From Verrucomicrobiota bacterium (GTDB lineage: Bacteria; Verrucomicrobiota; Verrucomicrobiia; CAIQCK01), in the NCBI GenBank assembly GCA_016222825.1, contig JACRQF010000019.1:452090-516089 (forward strand): a DNA stretch of 64,000 bases, given 5' to 3'. The notes beneath the pieces were generated by a model. The model was not told the origin of the DNA. It saw nothing but the letters and a program-made list of their open reading frames with translations, and ran no database searches. The first letter of the stretch is position 1, and each line of letters starts with the position of its first letter. The position numbers and the translations under genes were made by a program. Shown here in pieces: positions 1-8,930 of the stretch.

Positions 1-284
1 CCTTTCTTCAGTTCATCTAGTTGTTCCCTCAACAGCATGATGTCCTGGGGACTCAGATGCCTGTTGTATTCGATGATCTTGACCTTCACGCCTTGGCCGG
101 ACACAACCGCTGTGTCCACGCCGTCCAGGAACTGCCCGCCAAGTGAAACCTGAAACGTCTGGCCCTGCTGGCCGCCGGCGGGATAGACGAAGCCGATATA
201 GGGCCTCTGCTGTGCCTGCGCGCCTGACGCGAATGCCAGCAACGCAACCCATACCAGAACTGCCTGCCATCGGAATATGCTCAT
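1..284 (-). CDS. Secreted PPC/IPT-like protein, N-terminal part (runs off window)
   Basis: The frame opens at an ATG at 284 and stays open to base 1, so only about 94 N-terminal residues are visible. Residues 1-24 form a signal peptide with a hydrophobic core ending in AQA. A beta-rich segment follows with FVYPAGGQQGQTFQVSLGG, then a charged helical stretch near LLREQLDELKK. I recognise this opening from Planctomycetota/Verrucomicrobiota secreted proteins with pre-peptidase C-terminal domains. They are commonly encoded beside DUF1501 and DUF1549 proteins, and both occur just upstream here on the same strand, so the three probably form one operon. The molecular role of this trio is not known to me. 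The C-terminal domains lie outside the window. Confidence 0.75.
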   Translation of the reverse strand, partial: MSIFRWQAVLVWVALLAFASGAQAQQRPYIGFVYPAGGQQGQTFQVSLGGQFLDGVDTAVVSGQGVKVKIIEYNRHLSPQDIMLLREQLDELKK

Positions 285-311
285 GAGGAACTCCGTTTCA
301 CGAATTACACT

Positions 312-365
312 CGCCGACGCAAGGACGCGTGAGCGGTCTTGCGCTTCGCTGTCCTTGCGTCGGCG
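312..365. repeat. Perfect 15-bp inverted repeat (hairpin) between two operon genes
   Basis: Bases 312-326 (CGCCGACGCAAGGAC) are exactly repeated in inverted orientation at 351-365, with a 24-base loop that can pair further through AGCG/CGCT. It lies in the 97-bp gap between the DUF1501 gene and the partial PPC-type gene. There is no T-run on either side, so it is not a standard intrinsic terminator. It may be an mRNA-stabilising or processing hairpin, or a dispersed intergenic repeat. Confidence 0.7.
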
Positions 366-381
366 GCTACGATCTGACTTC

Positions 382-1782
382 TTACATGATCTCTTTGAGG
401 ATGCCGTTGGACTTCACGCCTTCTTCGCCAAGCGGCAACACCTTGGCTTCGATGCCCAGCGGATGCGGCAACAGGCCGTTGGCGTCTATGCCCGCCAGCG
501 CGTAGATGCTGCCGAGGAAATCCACCGGATACACCGGCCGGTCCTTCGGCTCTTCACCCTTCGCGTCCGACGACCCGACGACTTGGCCGCCCTTGAAACC
601 ACCGCCGCCAGCCAGCACGGTGAAGACGTTGCCGTAGTGACCACGGCCACCGTTCCAAGGCGGCTGCCAGTCCACTTTCGGCGTCCGGCCGAATTCACCG
701 CTGCACCACACGATCGTGCTCTCCAACAGGCCGTGATCGTGCAAGTCCTGGAACAGCATCGCCAGACCCTGGTCCAGTTGCGGGCACTGCCGGCGCATGG
801 TCTGGAAGTGGTCCTTGTGCGAATCCCAGCCTGCGGGGTAGTTGATGACGATGTAGGGAACGCCGGCCTCCACCAACCGCCTCGCCGCCAAGCACTCCTG
901 GCCAAACATGTTGCGGCCATACTTGTCCCTCAGTTCCGGCTTCTCTTTGTTGAGGTCGAATACGTCTTTGCCTTCGCCGAGGATCAGGTTATACGCCTGT
1001 TTCTCAGCATCGGCCGAGGCCGCAACCTGCGGATTCTGCGCCATCGAGTTCCCCAGCGTGTTCATCTTCTGGAGGAAGTCCCGCCGCGCTTTTTGCCGCT
1101 CATCGGTAATGCCCTTGGCAACAACGCCCTCCACTTCAAACCGGGCCGCATTCGGGTCGCCGCCCGTGGCAAAGGGCTTATACTTGCCGGGCAGGAAACC
1201 CGCTTCCGAGAACCGGCCTGCCGGCTGCGTCAATACCACGAAGGGCGGGATCAACCCTTTGTAGGTCGCGTTCTTGGAGAGCGCGAACACGGCGCCAACG
1301 CTCGGATAAGCCAGTCGCTCGCCGGGCGTGTGGCCCGTCTGCATCAGGTAAGCCGCAGTCTCATGACCGAAGTTGCGGTGGGTCATGCTGCGAATGAGAG
1401 AGAACTTGTCGGCCTGCTTCGCCAGCTCGGGAAACAGCTCGCCCAGTTGTATCCCGTCCACCTTGGTCGGAATCGCCGCCTTCAACGCGCCGGTGTAATC
1501 GTAGCCGGAGTCCGGTTTCGGATCCCACGTGTCGTTATGCGACATGCCGCCCCAGAGGAAGATCTGGATGACCGACTTGGCCTTGACCTTGACAGGAGCC
1601 GCGCTTTTGGCGGCCGGCTGTGTCACCGCAGCGAGAACGCCGGGAGCCAGACGGTCTGTCAGCCATAGTCCTGCCGTGCCGATCAGGCCGCGGCGCATTG
1701 CTTCACGTCTGGAAACCGGTGTGCAGATACCGGTTGCATCCAGACCCAGTGACTTCGATTTCCCATTGCGTTCTGTGCTCAT
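382..1782 (-). CDS. DUF1501 family protein, Tat-exported
   Basis: This 466-residue protein has a twin-arginine type leader around residues 24-52 (SRREAMRRGLIGTAGLWL). The body shows DUF1501 hallmarks: IFLWGGMSHNDTWDPKP near residue 72 and, towards the C-terminus, SGEFGRTPKVDW followed by a glycine-rich stretch and a VVGSSDAKGE segment. DUF1501 proteins share the alkaline phosphatase/sulfatase-like fold, but a substrate is not established. The start at 1782 is supported by an AAGGAAG ribosome site 7 bases upstream. It is downstream of the DUF1549/DUF1553 gene and upstream of the PPC-type gene, matching the gene trio common in Planctomycetota and Verrucomicrobiota. Export is probably through the TatAC translocon encoded at 30.6-32.1 kb. 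Confidence 0.9.
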   Translation of the reverse strand: MSTERNGKSKSLGLDATGICTPVSRREAMRRGLIGTAGLWLTDRLAPGVLAAVTQPAAKSAAPVKVKAKSVIQIFLWGGMSHNDTWDPKPDSGYDYTGALKAAIPTKVDGIQLGELFPELAKQADKFSLIRSMTHRNFGHETAAYLMQTGHTPGERLAYPSVGAVFALSKNATYKGLIPPFVVLTQPAGRFSEAGFLPGKYKPFATGGDPNAARFEVEGVVAKGITDERQKARRDFLQKMNTLGNSMAQNPQVAASADAEKQAYNLILGEGKDVFDLNKEKPELRDKYGRNMFGQECLAARRLVEAGVPYIVINYPAGWDSHKDHFQTMRRQCPQLDQGLAMLFQDLHDHGLLESTIVWCSGEFGRTPKVDWQPPWNGGRGHYGNVFTVLAGGGGFKGGQVVGSSDAKGEEPKDRPVYPVDFLGSIYALAGIDANGLLPHPLGIEAKVLPLGEEGVKSNGILKEIM

Positions 1783-1854
1783 GCGCTTACTTCCTTTCTT
1801 TTTCTTCCGGCCAAGCCGGCGCTATTTTTAATCTCGAACTCTATTCCGCCAAAG

Positions 1855-3423
1855 TCAATGCCGATAAAGAAACTCCACGCTGTTCATCAAGGCCCATGCG
1901 ACGTCCACCCATCCCTCCTGTCCTTTGACGACTTTGGAGTTGGCATGTGCCTCCGCCAGCCTCGCCTCGTCTCCGTTCGGGAAACGCGACAGGATGGTCA
2001 GGTAGAGATCGTCCATGATCTCGCGCGTCTTGCGCTTGCCCTCAAACAGCGCCTTCATCTTGGGGCCTTCTTCGATTTTGCGCTGGATGTGGCTCGAATT
2101 CAGCATGTGCAGCCGCTGCGAGGGAAGCGGCTTGTGAACCCGCTCGTTTTCCATGCCCGTGGCCCGCGGTGAGCGGCTGAACAATTCCAGAAAGGAACTG
2201 CTGATGCTGCCGTCCGGCAACGCCACGGCCGGCTTGTTGTCGGGGATGAACGTGAACGGTTCCGGGATGGCGCTGGTGTATAGGTCCGATGTGCCGGTGA
2301 TCTTGTTGATGACGTCAATCAACACCTCTGCATCCAGACGGCGCAGCGGATAGGAGCCAAAATTGGCCTCGGCCTGCGGGCTGTTATACCTGACCACTGA
2401 AGTGATTTGGTAAGTTCTGGAATTCAGAATCAGCCGGAAGATGTGCTTCATGTCGTAACGGGACGCCACGAACTCCTTCTGCAAGTAAGCCAGCAACTGG
2501 GGATTGCTCGGCGGGTTGTTCGACCGGATGTCGTCCGGCTCATGGATGATGCCGCGCCCGAGCAGCCACGACCACATGCGGTTCACGATGTTGAGGGTGA
2601 ACCACGGATTCTCCGGACGGATAAGCCAGTCGGCGAAGATATCCCGCGGATCCTTGTCCACGGGCAACTGCACCTGCGTGCCGTCCGGGAAGGTCGCCAT
2701 CACCGGGGTGCTGTTAGTGATCTTGCTGTGGTCCCAGAATACAACCTCCTCCTTCCATTCGCGTGTGGGTTTGAATCCAATCTGGGCGAAGAACTGCTTC
2801 ATGCCCGGCAGATAATGCTTCGGCCAGAACTCGGCCCGCGATCCCATGAACACCATGGCCGCCGAGATGGCGATGCCTTCCGGATTCTTGTTCTGCACGG
2901 CGCGGTAGAAGTTGACCGGCCCCACGCGGAAGTTGCTGCCGCTCGATGTGAGCATCTCCCGCACAAACTTGTCATACGGCTTGTTCTCGGCCAGGGACGC
3001 CCGAATCCAGCGGTGATACGCCTGCGCTGCGTTCGGCCACAGGTTGACGGGAAACTCCGCCTTCACCCGCAGGATGTCGCTCCACTTCATCGCCCAGTAG
3101 TCGGCATACTCATCCCGCTGAAGCACGCGTTCAATCAACGCGCGGCGCTTGTTCCGATCCGAGTCCAGAATGAACTCCCTGGCTTCCTTGGCGGTGGGCA
3201 CCGTGCCGAGCATATCCAGGAAAACCCGGCGGATGAACACCGCATCGGAACACATGGCAGGATGCGCACCCATCTGCGCCAGCTTGGGAAATATGAACTT
3301 GTCAATCTGGGTTTCCGGCACCCCACCACCGAGGCCGATAAAAGGATCCTGCGCCTGTCCCGGCAGCACACTGCAGGCCAAGACCGCCACGAGGACAATT
3401 GCCGAAATCAATGACGCTTTCAT
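1855..3423 (-). CDS. DUF1549/DUF1553 domain secreted protein
   Basis: The protein has about 522 residues from the ATG at 3423. An ATG at 3447 adds eight residues but leaves a worse signal peptide, so 3423 is preferred. A hydrophobic signal (residues 1-25, ending GQAQ) precedes a DUF1549-like region (IDKFIFPKLAQMG, FIRRVFLDMLGTVP). A DUF1553-like region follows (NIVNRMWSWLLGRGIIHEPDDIRSNNPP, then HIFRLILNSRTYQ and YPLRRLDAEVLIDVI). These domains are abundant in Planctomycetota and Verrucomicrobiota and are often fused to a c-type cytochrome domain. No CxxCH motif is visible here, so this is the short form without heme. It is the first gene of the DUF1549-DUF1501-PPC set. The function is unknown; surface or periplasmic polymer degradation is a guess. 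Confidence 0.88.
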   Translation of the reverse strand: MKASLISAIVLVAVLACSVLPGQAQDPFIGLGGGVPETQIDKFIFPKLAQMGAHPAMCSDAVFIRRVFLDMLGTVPTAKEAREFILDSDRNKRRALIERVLQRDEYADYWAMKWSDILRVKAEFPVNLWPNAAQAYHRWIRASLAENKPYDKFVREMLTSSGSNFRVGPVNFYRAVQNKNPEGIAISAAMVFMGSRAEFWPKHYLPGMKQFFAQIGFKPTREWKEEVVFWDHSKITNSTPVMATFPDGTQVQLPVDKDPRDIFADWLIRPENPWFTLNIVNRMWSWLLGRGIIHEPDDIRSNNPPSNPQLLAYLQKEFVASRYDMKHIFRLILNSRTYQITSVVRYNSPQAEANFGSYPLRRLDAEVLIDVINKITGTSDLYTSAIPEPFTFIPDNKPAVALPDGSISSSFLELFSRSPRATGMENERVHKPLPSQRLHMLNSSHIQRKIEEGPKMKALFEGKRKTREIMDDLYLTILSRFPNGDEARLAEAHANSKVVKGQEGWVDVAWALMNSVEFLYRH

Positions 3424-3629
3424 CCTGTTTCTTGCGTAAGGATTCATATATCAGAACAACCGCGGTTTGACTACTAGCACAAACATGCTCTCGCACGGCT
3501 TCATACATCAAAACGACTGAGAGCAAAAGCCTTTCGCTGGCAGACCCGACGCCTGTCCGGCGGGAAAACAGCACGTCCCTCGCACCAGACGACGTTTCCA
3601 GAACCAGCAACGCAGATGATTCGCCCCGC

Positions 3630-4637
3630 CTACACCATCCACGCGCGAGCACGCCCCTTCTGCGTGACGGCGGCAAGCGCCTTCACGGCGATCTCGGAGT
3701 TCTCAACGATCTGGAAATCGAACATGCCGACGCAGAGGAAGTCCGCGCCATTCTCAAAACACCACTGGAAGGCGTTGCGCGGGTGGATCGCGCCGGCGGC
3801 CAGCGTCTTGAAGGCGATCCACGGCTTTTTCAACGTCGCCATGTAGGCGATGGTTTCCTGCGCGTTGCTGCACCACATGTTGTCGTGAGGCAATCCGTGC
3901 TCCCGCTTGGAGCCGCTGATCTCGTCAAAAGTGCGACGGTTGTCCTTCGGCGTCGCCGACCAGTAGTCGTCCTTGTGGAGCGTCTTGACCCAGAAATCCG
4001 GCTCGAACCCGGCCTTGACGCACGCACGCACCGTCTCCAACTCATGCGCGCCGAGGCCGCACGGCACAAGCTGGTCCTTCATGAAGCTCATCACTTGCTC
4101 CAGCGCCTTCAACTGGCCATCCTTGACCATCTTGTCGCACTTGCCGCCCTGCACATAGACGGCGTCGGCGCCATTATCTATGGAGCTTTTGATGGAATCC
4201 TTGAGATCGCCGGCGGCGCAGTCGGAGATCCACTGCATCTTGCCGCCTTCCTTGCGGTAGGTGTTGATGACACGATTGGAGACGGGATTGGTCAGCGCGG
4301 TGTTGATGCCGCGCTTCTCGGCGAGCCGGAAAGTCTCCAGAATCTTTTCGTCGGTGTGATACGCCTTGATAAGCGGCGAGACGTAGATGAGGTCGCGACT
4401 GTGCGCCCAACCGCCGATGAGGTTGCCGCCGCAGATCACGCGGCTGATTTCGAGGTTCTTGATCTTCCCCTTCGGCATCTCCAGCGGCGCCACCGACTTG
4501 GCCGTCGGGGCCACCGGTTTGCCCGCCGCGCTCTCCGCGCTCAGGACTTTTTCTTCCATGCTGCGAAACGCCAGCGCCGCGCCGCCGGCCGCCAACGAGT
4601 TCTTCAAGAATCCACGCCGACCGATGTTCTTTGCCAT
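3630..4637 (-). CDS. Tat-exported protein, possibly TIM-barrel/aldo-keto-reductase-like
   Basis: The start is set at 4637 because the protein then opens with MAKNIGRRGFLKNSLAAGG, a clear Tat signal; the upstream ATG at 4730 would put about 31 unlikely residues before it. The mature part (about 300 residues) starts after an alanine/proline-rich linker. It contains LEISRVICGGNLIGGW, then alternating helices and strands, including GINTALTNPVSNRVI, GADAVYVQGGK and PWIAFKTLAAGAIHP. The pattern fits a secreted TIM-barrel enzyme, and the opening resembles the start of aldo/keto reductases. I do not see a convincing catalytic tetrad, so no reaction is assigned. It is separated by about 200 bp from the DUF1549 gene and is divergent from the chaperone gene at 4863. 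Confidence 0.75.
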   Translation of the reverse strand: MAKNIGRRGFLKNSLAAGGAALAFRSMEEKVLSAESAAGKPVAPTAKSVAPLEMPKGKIKNLEISRVICGGNLIGGWAHSRDLIYVSPLIKAYHTDEKILETFRLAEKRGINTALTNPVSNRVINTYRKEGGKMQWISDCAAGDLKDSIKSSIDNGADAVYVQGGKCDKMVKDGQLKALEQVMSFMKDQLVPCGLGAHELETVRACVKAGFEPDFWVKTLHKDDYWSATPKDNRRTFDEISGSKREHGLPHDNMWCSNAQETIAYMATLKKPWIAFKTLAAGAIHPRNAFQWCFENGADFLCVGMFDFQIVENSEIAVKALAAVTQKGRARAWMV

Positions 4638-4862
4638 AAACCTGTCTCCGCTCAATCTGTCCTTATTGCCGCTCGGGTTTGTGCTCGCCACCACGACGCG
4701 GAAACTAGCGCGGGTCCGCCGCTGAAACAAGTTTCTTTGTTGCGTCGCGCCTCAAAAGTCGCTGTTGCCCAAACAGCGGGGCCGGAACGCTTCTGGCACC
4801 CTTTTCCCTGTCACCTTTTTCGTTGACCGTTCCGAGCGCCGCCGCTAGTTTCGCCAGCCTTT

Positions 4863-6554
4863 ATGTTGCATATCTTTCGTCGTCATCAGAAGGTCACCAT
4901 GGCTGTGGTCGCCGTGGTGATAATCATCACGTTCGTGTTCTGGGGTTCGCAAACGGGCGGCGGCCCCGAGGGCCGGATGGCGCGTCCCAGTCCCGGCCGG
5001 ATGAACGGCAAGCCCGTGCCCTACGCGGAATTCGAGCAGCAGCAGCGCGCGTTCTGCCTCATGTATTACCTGCGGCAGGGACAGATGATTGACCGCCGCC
5101 GCATGGAGCAACAGCTTCAGGCCCCGACGTGGCAGCGGTTGCTCGTGTCGCGCAAGATCGAGAAGCTGGGCATCCATGTGCCGGTGGAGAATGCCGTGGA
5201 GTTCATCCAGCAACTGCCGCTTTTCCAAGGCGACAAGGGATTTGACCCGGAGCGTTACCGCCGGTTCGTTGGCGCGATGCTGCCGCAGTGGGGCTTGAAC
5301 GAGGAGGAGTTCGTGTCCATCGTCCAAGGACAGCTCGCGATTGACAAGCTTCAGGACATTGTTGCCAGCACGGCGAAGGTGACGCCGCTGGACGTCCAGC
5401 AGGCTTACAACGAGGCCAACGAGCAGCTTTCCATCGCGGTGGTCGAGTTCAGCGCCACCAACTACACCGCGCAGGTCAATCTCTCCGACAAGGAGATCAA
5501 GGACGAGTTCGAGAAGAGCAAGGAAACCTACCGCATCCCGGAGCGCGTGAAGGTCAGCTACCTGAAGTTCAGTCTCGACGATTACCTGCCGAAGGTGAAG
5601 GTCACGGATGACGAGATCAAGGAGCGCTACAACAAGGAGAAGGAAGCTTTCACCGATCCGAAGACCAAACAAGTCAAGCCGCTCGACGCCGTTCGCGACG
5701 AGATTCGCAAGGAGATTGCCCGGCCGCGCGCGATGAAGATGGTCAACGAGGCGGCCAGCGAAATCAACGACGCCGTCCTGCCCGATCCGCGCAACCCCAC
5801 CGAGAAGAAGCCCGACCTGGCCACTGTTGTCCAAAAGCGAGGTCTGGCGATGGCCACCACGGATTTCTTCAGCGAGAAGGATGAACTGAAGTTCATCACC
5901 GCGCCGAAATTCCAGAAGGCCGCCATGACGCTCAGCGCGGACAGCCCTTACGAACTCGTGCCTGCGCCGGACGGCGCTTATTTCATCCAGTTCGTCGCGC
6001 GCAAAGCGAGCGAGTTGCCGGCGTTCGACGCCGTGCGCCCGAAGGTGGTGGAGGACCTCAAGCGGATGCGCGCGCTGGAAATGGCGCGCAAGGACGGTCG
6101 CGAGAAATACGCCAAGTTCAAGGCGGCGCTCGACCTGGCGGGCAAGCCCAAGCCGGCGCTGGATCATCTCGCTGCCGCCAATGGCGTGAAGTCGTTGACG
6201 CCGCCGGCGTTCACGGTTTCGGAGCCGCCGCGCGACCTGCCCTACGGGCGGCTGGTGTTGTCCGCGTGCGAGTTCCTCGCGCCGGGCGAGTTGAGTGACT
6301 TCATTGACACCGCCGCCGGCGGCCTGATCGTGCAGGTCAAGGAGCGCAAGCCGGCCGACCCGAAGAAGCTGGCAGAGGCGGAGAAAACGCTGCGGCACCG
6401 GCTGTTGTTCGGCGAGCGTTTCTTCGGCTACGGCCAGCCCGGCCAGCGCGACCTTGCCTTCAACAACTGGCTCGAAATCGAGGCCCGCAACGCCAACATC
6501 GAGCCGGCACGCCAGCCCGACGCGGGCAAAGGCGAGCAACCCGAAGAACGATAG
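4863..6554 (+). CDS. PpiD/SurA-type membrane-anchored periplasmic chaperone
   Basis: This 563-residue protein has an N-terminal anchor (residues 12-28, MAVVAVVIIITFVFWG). A SurA_N-like helical domain follows (RQGQMIDRRRMEQQLQAPTWQRLLVSRKIEKLGI, then GFDPERYRRFV). The middle and C-terminal parts show parvulin-related spacing with alternating charged helices (VTDDEIKERYNKEKEAF) and a PPIase-like region. The order of anchor, SurA_N and PPIC-like domain is that of PpiD, which folds outer-membrane and secreted proteins at the periplasmic face of the inner membrane. PpiD of E. coli is about 620 residues. Whether the PPIase domain is active cannot be judged by eye. It converges on the lactonase-like gene, with 33 bp between the stop codons. 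Confidence 0.85.
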   Translation: MLHIFRRHQKVTMAVVAVVIIITFVFWGSQTGGGPEGRMARPSPGRMNGKPVPYAEFEQQQRAFCLMYYLRQGQMIDRRRMEQQLQAPTWQRLLVSRKIEKLGIHVPVENAVEFIQQLPLFQGDKGFDPERYRRFVGAMLPQWGLNEEEFVSIVQGQLAIDKLQDIVASTAKVTPLDVQQAYNEANEQLSIAVVEFSATNYTAQVNLSDKEIKDEFEKSKETYRIPERVKVSYLKFSLDDYLPKVKVTDDEIKERYNKEKEAFTDPKTKQVKPLDAVRDEIRKEIARPRAMKMVNEAASEINDAVLPDPRNPTEKKPDLATVVQKRGLAMATTDFFSEKDELKFITAPKFQKAAMTLSADSPYELVPAPDGAYFIQFVARKASELPAFDAVRPKVVEDLKRMRALEMARKDGREKYAKFKAALDLAGKPKPALDHLAAANGVKSLTPPAFTVSEPPRDLPYGRLVLSACEFLAPGELSDFIDTAAGGLIVQVKERKPADPKKLAEAEKTLRHRLLFGERFFGYGQPGQRDLAFNNWLEIEARNANIEPARQPDAGKGEQPEER

Positions 6555-6587
6555 GCGGACGGATCGCCCGCTTGCGCCTCGCGCCGG

Positions 6588-7778
6588 TTACTTCACCGGC
6601 ATGAACATCACGCACACCGGCGCGCCCACCTCGATGCTCTGGCCCGTCGGCGTCAGCTTCCCGGTCTGCTGATCAATGCGGAAGACGGCGACGTTGTCGG
6701 TGCTTTGGTTCGCCGCCAGCAGATACGCGCCGGTCGGGTCTATGCCGAAGCAACGCGGGACTTTCCCCTGCGTGGACTCGTGGCCGACAAGCGTGAGCCT
6801 GCCGCTCTTCGCGTCCACGGCGAAGATCGCGATGGTGTCGTGGCCTCGGTTGGAGCCATAAACGAATTTCCCCGACGGATGCGCCAGCACCTCCGCCGTG
6901 CTGTAGCCGGGCTGGACGGATTCGCCGACGGGCAACGTCGAGAGCGTTTGCAGTTCCTTCAACTCGCCGCGCTTGGCGTCGTAGCTGAACGCCGTCATCG
7001 TGCATAACATCTCGTTGATCACGTAGGCGAAGCGGCTGTTCGGGTGGAACGCGATGTGGCGCGGCCCGGAACCGGGCGGCACGGCGCCAAACGCCGGCTC
7101 GTTGGGAATGAGCGCGCCCTTGGCCGCGTTCAGGCGGTAAATCATGACCTTGTCGAGGCCAAGGTCGGGCACGAAGACGAAGCGGTTCGCCGCGTCGAGG
7201 TTGATGGCATGTGCGTGCGGGCCGGCTTGGCGCTTCGGATTGACGCTGGAGCCGGTGTGCTGGACGAACGCCGAGGCTTCGCCGAGCGACCCGTCCTTCT
7301 TGATCGGCAACACCGCCACGCTGCCGCCGCCGTAGTTGGCCGCGAACGCGTGTTTGCCCGCGTTGTCCACGCTGACGTGACACGGGCCGGCGCCGACGGT
7401 GGACTGCTGGTTCAGCAACGTGAGCTTCCCCGTCGCCGCGTCAATCGCGAATGCGCTGATTGCGCCGCCCTTCTTGCCGCCTACGCTGGCAATCTCGCCA
7501 ACGGCGTAGAGGAAGCGCCGGTTTGGATGGACGGCGACGAACGACGGGTTCTTCGTCTCGGCGGCCAGTTCCGGCGCGCCGAGTTTGCCCGTCGCGGTGT
7601 CGAAGCGGCTCACGTAGATGCCTTTGCTTTTCGCCGCCGTGTAAGTGCCGAAGTAAACGAAGTATTGGTTCTTGCCGGATGAAGTCATGGTGGTTTCTCC
7701 AAAGGATGCCGACGCGCCGAAGAGCGCGGGAATGATCAGGCCGATGCTTGCGATGCGAGGAAAGAAGAACGTTCTCAT
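6588..7778 (-). CDS. Lactonase family protein (6-phosphogluconolactonase-type beta-propeller), secreted
   Basis: The product is 396 residues from the ATG at 7778, which begins with a signal peptide (MRTFFFPRIASIGLIIPALFGA). The frame stays open far upstream, but that extension lies opposite real genes and is discarded. Seven propeller blades are apparent as repeats of the type FxVHPNxRFLYAVGE, HPSGKFVYGSNRGHDTIAIF and IDPTGAYLLAANQSTDNVAVF. GPRHIAFHP and GPHAHAINLD are typical of the Pgl/lactonase (PF10282) family. The E. coli member hydrolyses 6-phosphogluconolactone in the cytoplasm. A signal-bearing member is more likely to act on sugar lactones in the periplasm, for example those made by secreted Gfo/Idh-type sugar oxidoreductases. 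It is divergent from the GH43-like gene. Confidence 0.9.
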   Translation of the reverse strand: MRTFFFPRIASIGLIIPALFGASASFGETTMTSSGKNQYFVYFGTYTAAKSKGIYVSRFDTATGKLGAPELAAETKNPSFVAVHPNRRFLYAVGEIASVGGKKGGAISAFAIDAATGKLTLLNQQSTVGAGPCHVSVDNAGKHAFAANYGGGSVAVLPIKKDGSLGEASAFVQHTGSSVNPKRQAGPHAHAINLDAANRFVFVPDLGLDKVMIYRLNAAKGALIPNEPAFGAVPPGSGPRHIAFHPNSRFAYVINEMLCTMTAFSYDAKRGELKELQTLSTLPVGESVQPGYSTAEVLAHPSGKFVYGSNRGHDTIAIFAVDAKSGRLTLVGHESTQGKVPRCFGIDPTGAYLLAANQSTDNVAVFRIDQQTGKLTPTGQSIEVGAPVCVMFMPVK

Positions 7779-7913
7779 GCCGCCATGAGACACCAGCCGC
7801 TTCGCGTGTTCAAGCAGCTTCTTGGCGCGCCGCGAGCCGCCACCGGGAATTCGTTCTGGACAGCCGGCAGGGGCGGCAACAACATCGCACCCAGCGTGAG
7901 AACCTTTCCGACA

Positions 7914-8885
7914 ATGCAACTCCTCCTCCGTCTGTCGCGCCTCATCGCCGCGCTCCTTCTCGCCGCCGCCTGCGCCCACGCCACCGACAGCGCGCTGCTG
8001 AGTGCCCTCCCCTCGCCCATCCTTTTCAAGGGCGACGAGAAGATCGGCTACCGCGACCCGCTGCTGCTCTGGCAGGACGGCACGTTCCACATGTTCTTCA
8101 CCGTCGGCGAGCGCGAGACCAACGCCGTCTATCTCTGCCTCGCCAAGAGCACCAGCCGCGACCTGCGCACGTGGACGCCGGTGCGGAAGCTCACGCGCCG
8201 CGACCTCAACCTCAACTTCGTCAGTCCCGGCAGCGTCGTGCAGCACGGTGGCGAGTGGCTCCTCTGCGCCTCCACCTATCCGCAGCCCAACGGCGAACTC
8301 TACGGCAACGCCACCGCCCGGCTCTACCTCATGCGCAGCCCCGACCTCGAACGCTGGTCCGAGCCGGAACTCATCCGCGTCAAAGGCCCCGACGCGCCCG
8401 TCGAGAAGATGGGCCGCATGATTGACGCCTACCTCATGCCCGACAAGGACGACCCCGGCAAATGGTGGTGCTTCTTCAAACAGAACGGCGTCAGCATGAG
8501 CTGGTCGCGCGACCTGCGCGCGTGGACCTTCGCCGGCAGCGCCAAGGCGGGCGAGAACGTCTGCGTCCTCGTCCACGACGGCCGCTACCTCATGTTCCAC
8601 TCCCCGCACAACGGCATCGGAGTGAAAACCTCCGCCGACCTCCGCCAATGGAGCGACGCCGGCCCGCTCATCACGCTCGGCCAGAAAGATTGGTCGTGGG
8701 CGCAAGGCCGCATCACCGCCGGCTACGTGGCCGACCTCCGCGCCGTGCCGGGCATCGGCCGCTACGTCATGGTCTTCCACGGCACCGGCCCCGAACCGGA
8801 ACCGGTGAAGTTCCTCACCCACGGTTGCATCGGCATCGCGTGGAGCGACGACTTGAAGACGTGGCACTGGCCGGATGGGAAGTGA
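7914..8885 (+). CDS. Secreted glycoside hydrolase, GH43/GH32-like five-bladed propeller
   Basis: The start at 7914 gives a good signal peptide (MQLLLRLSRLIAALLLAAACAHA); the longer frame from 7785 does not. The product is 323 residues, with propeller-type motifs IGYRDPLLLWQDGTFHMFF, SRDLRTWTPV, RSPDLERWSEPELI and SADLRQWSD. The RDP motif near the N-terminus and the repeated [ST]xDLxxW turns are usual in clan GH-F/J propellers (families 43, 32, 130 and relatives). The acidic catalytic set cannot be assigned with certainty, so substrate is unknown; plant or algal polysaccharide side chains are plausible. The methyltransferase gene begins within 50 bases of its stop, but composition changes sharply there, so the two are probably not functionally linked. 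Confidence 0.78.
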   Translation: MQLLLRLSRLIAALLLAAACAHATDSALLSALPSPILFKGDEKIGYRDPLLLWQDGTFHMFFTVGERETNAVYLCLAKSTSRDLRTWTPVRKLTRRDLNLNFVSPGSVVQHGGEWLLCASTYPQPNGELYGNATARLYLMRSPDLERWSEPELIRVKGPDAPVEKMGRMIDAYLMPDKDDPGKWWCFFKQNGVSMSWSRDLRAWTFAGSAKAGENVCVLVHDGRYLMFHSPHNGIGVKTSADLRQWSDAGPLITLGQKDWSWAQGRITAGYVADLRAVPGIGRYVMVFHGTGPEPEPVKFLTHGCIGIAWSDDLKTWHWPDGK

Positions 8886-8930
8886 GTCGTGGACGGGGTA
8901 ATCGTTGGAAGGCGGGTAGTTGTCCGCGAA

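Noticed and set aside
3443..3525. Degenerate direct repeat (TTCATATATCAGAAC / TTCATACATCAAAAC)
   Set aside because: Matches 16 of about 20 bases only once; no third copy or clear function.
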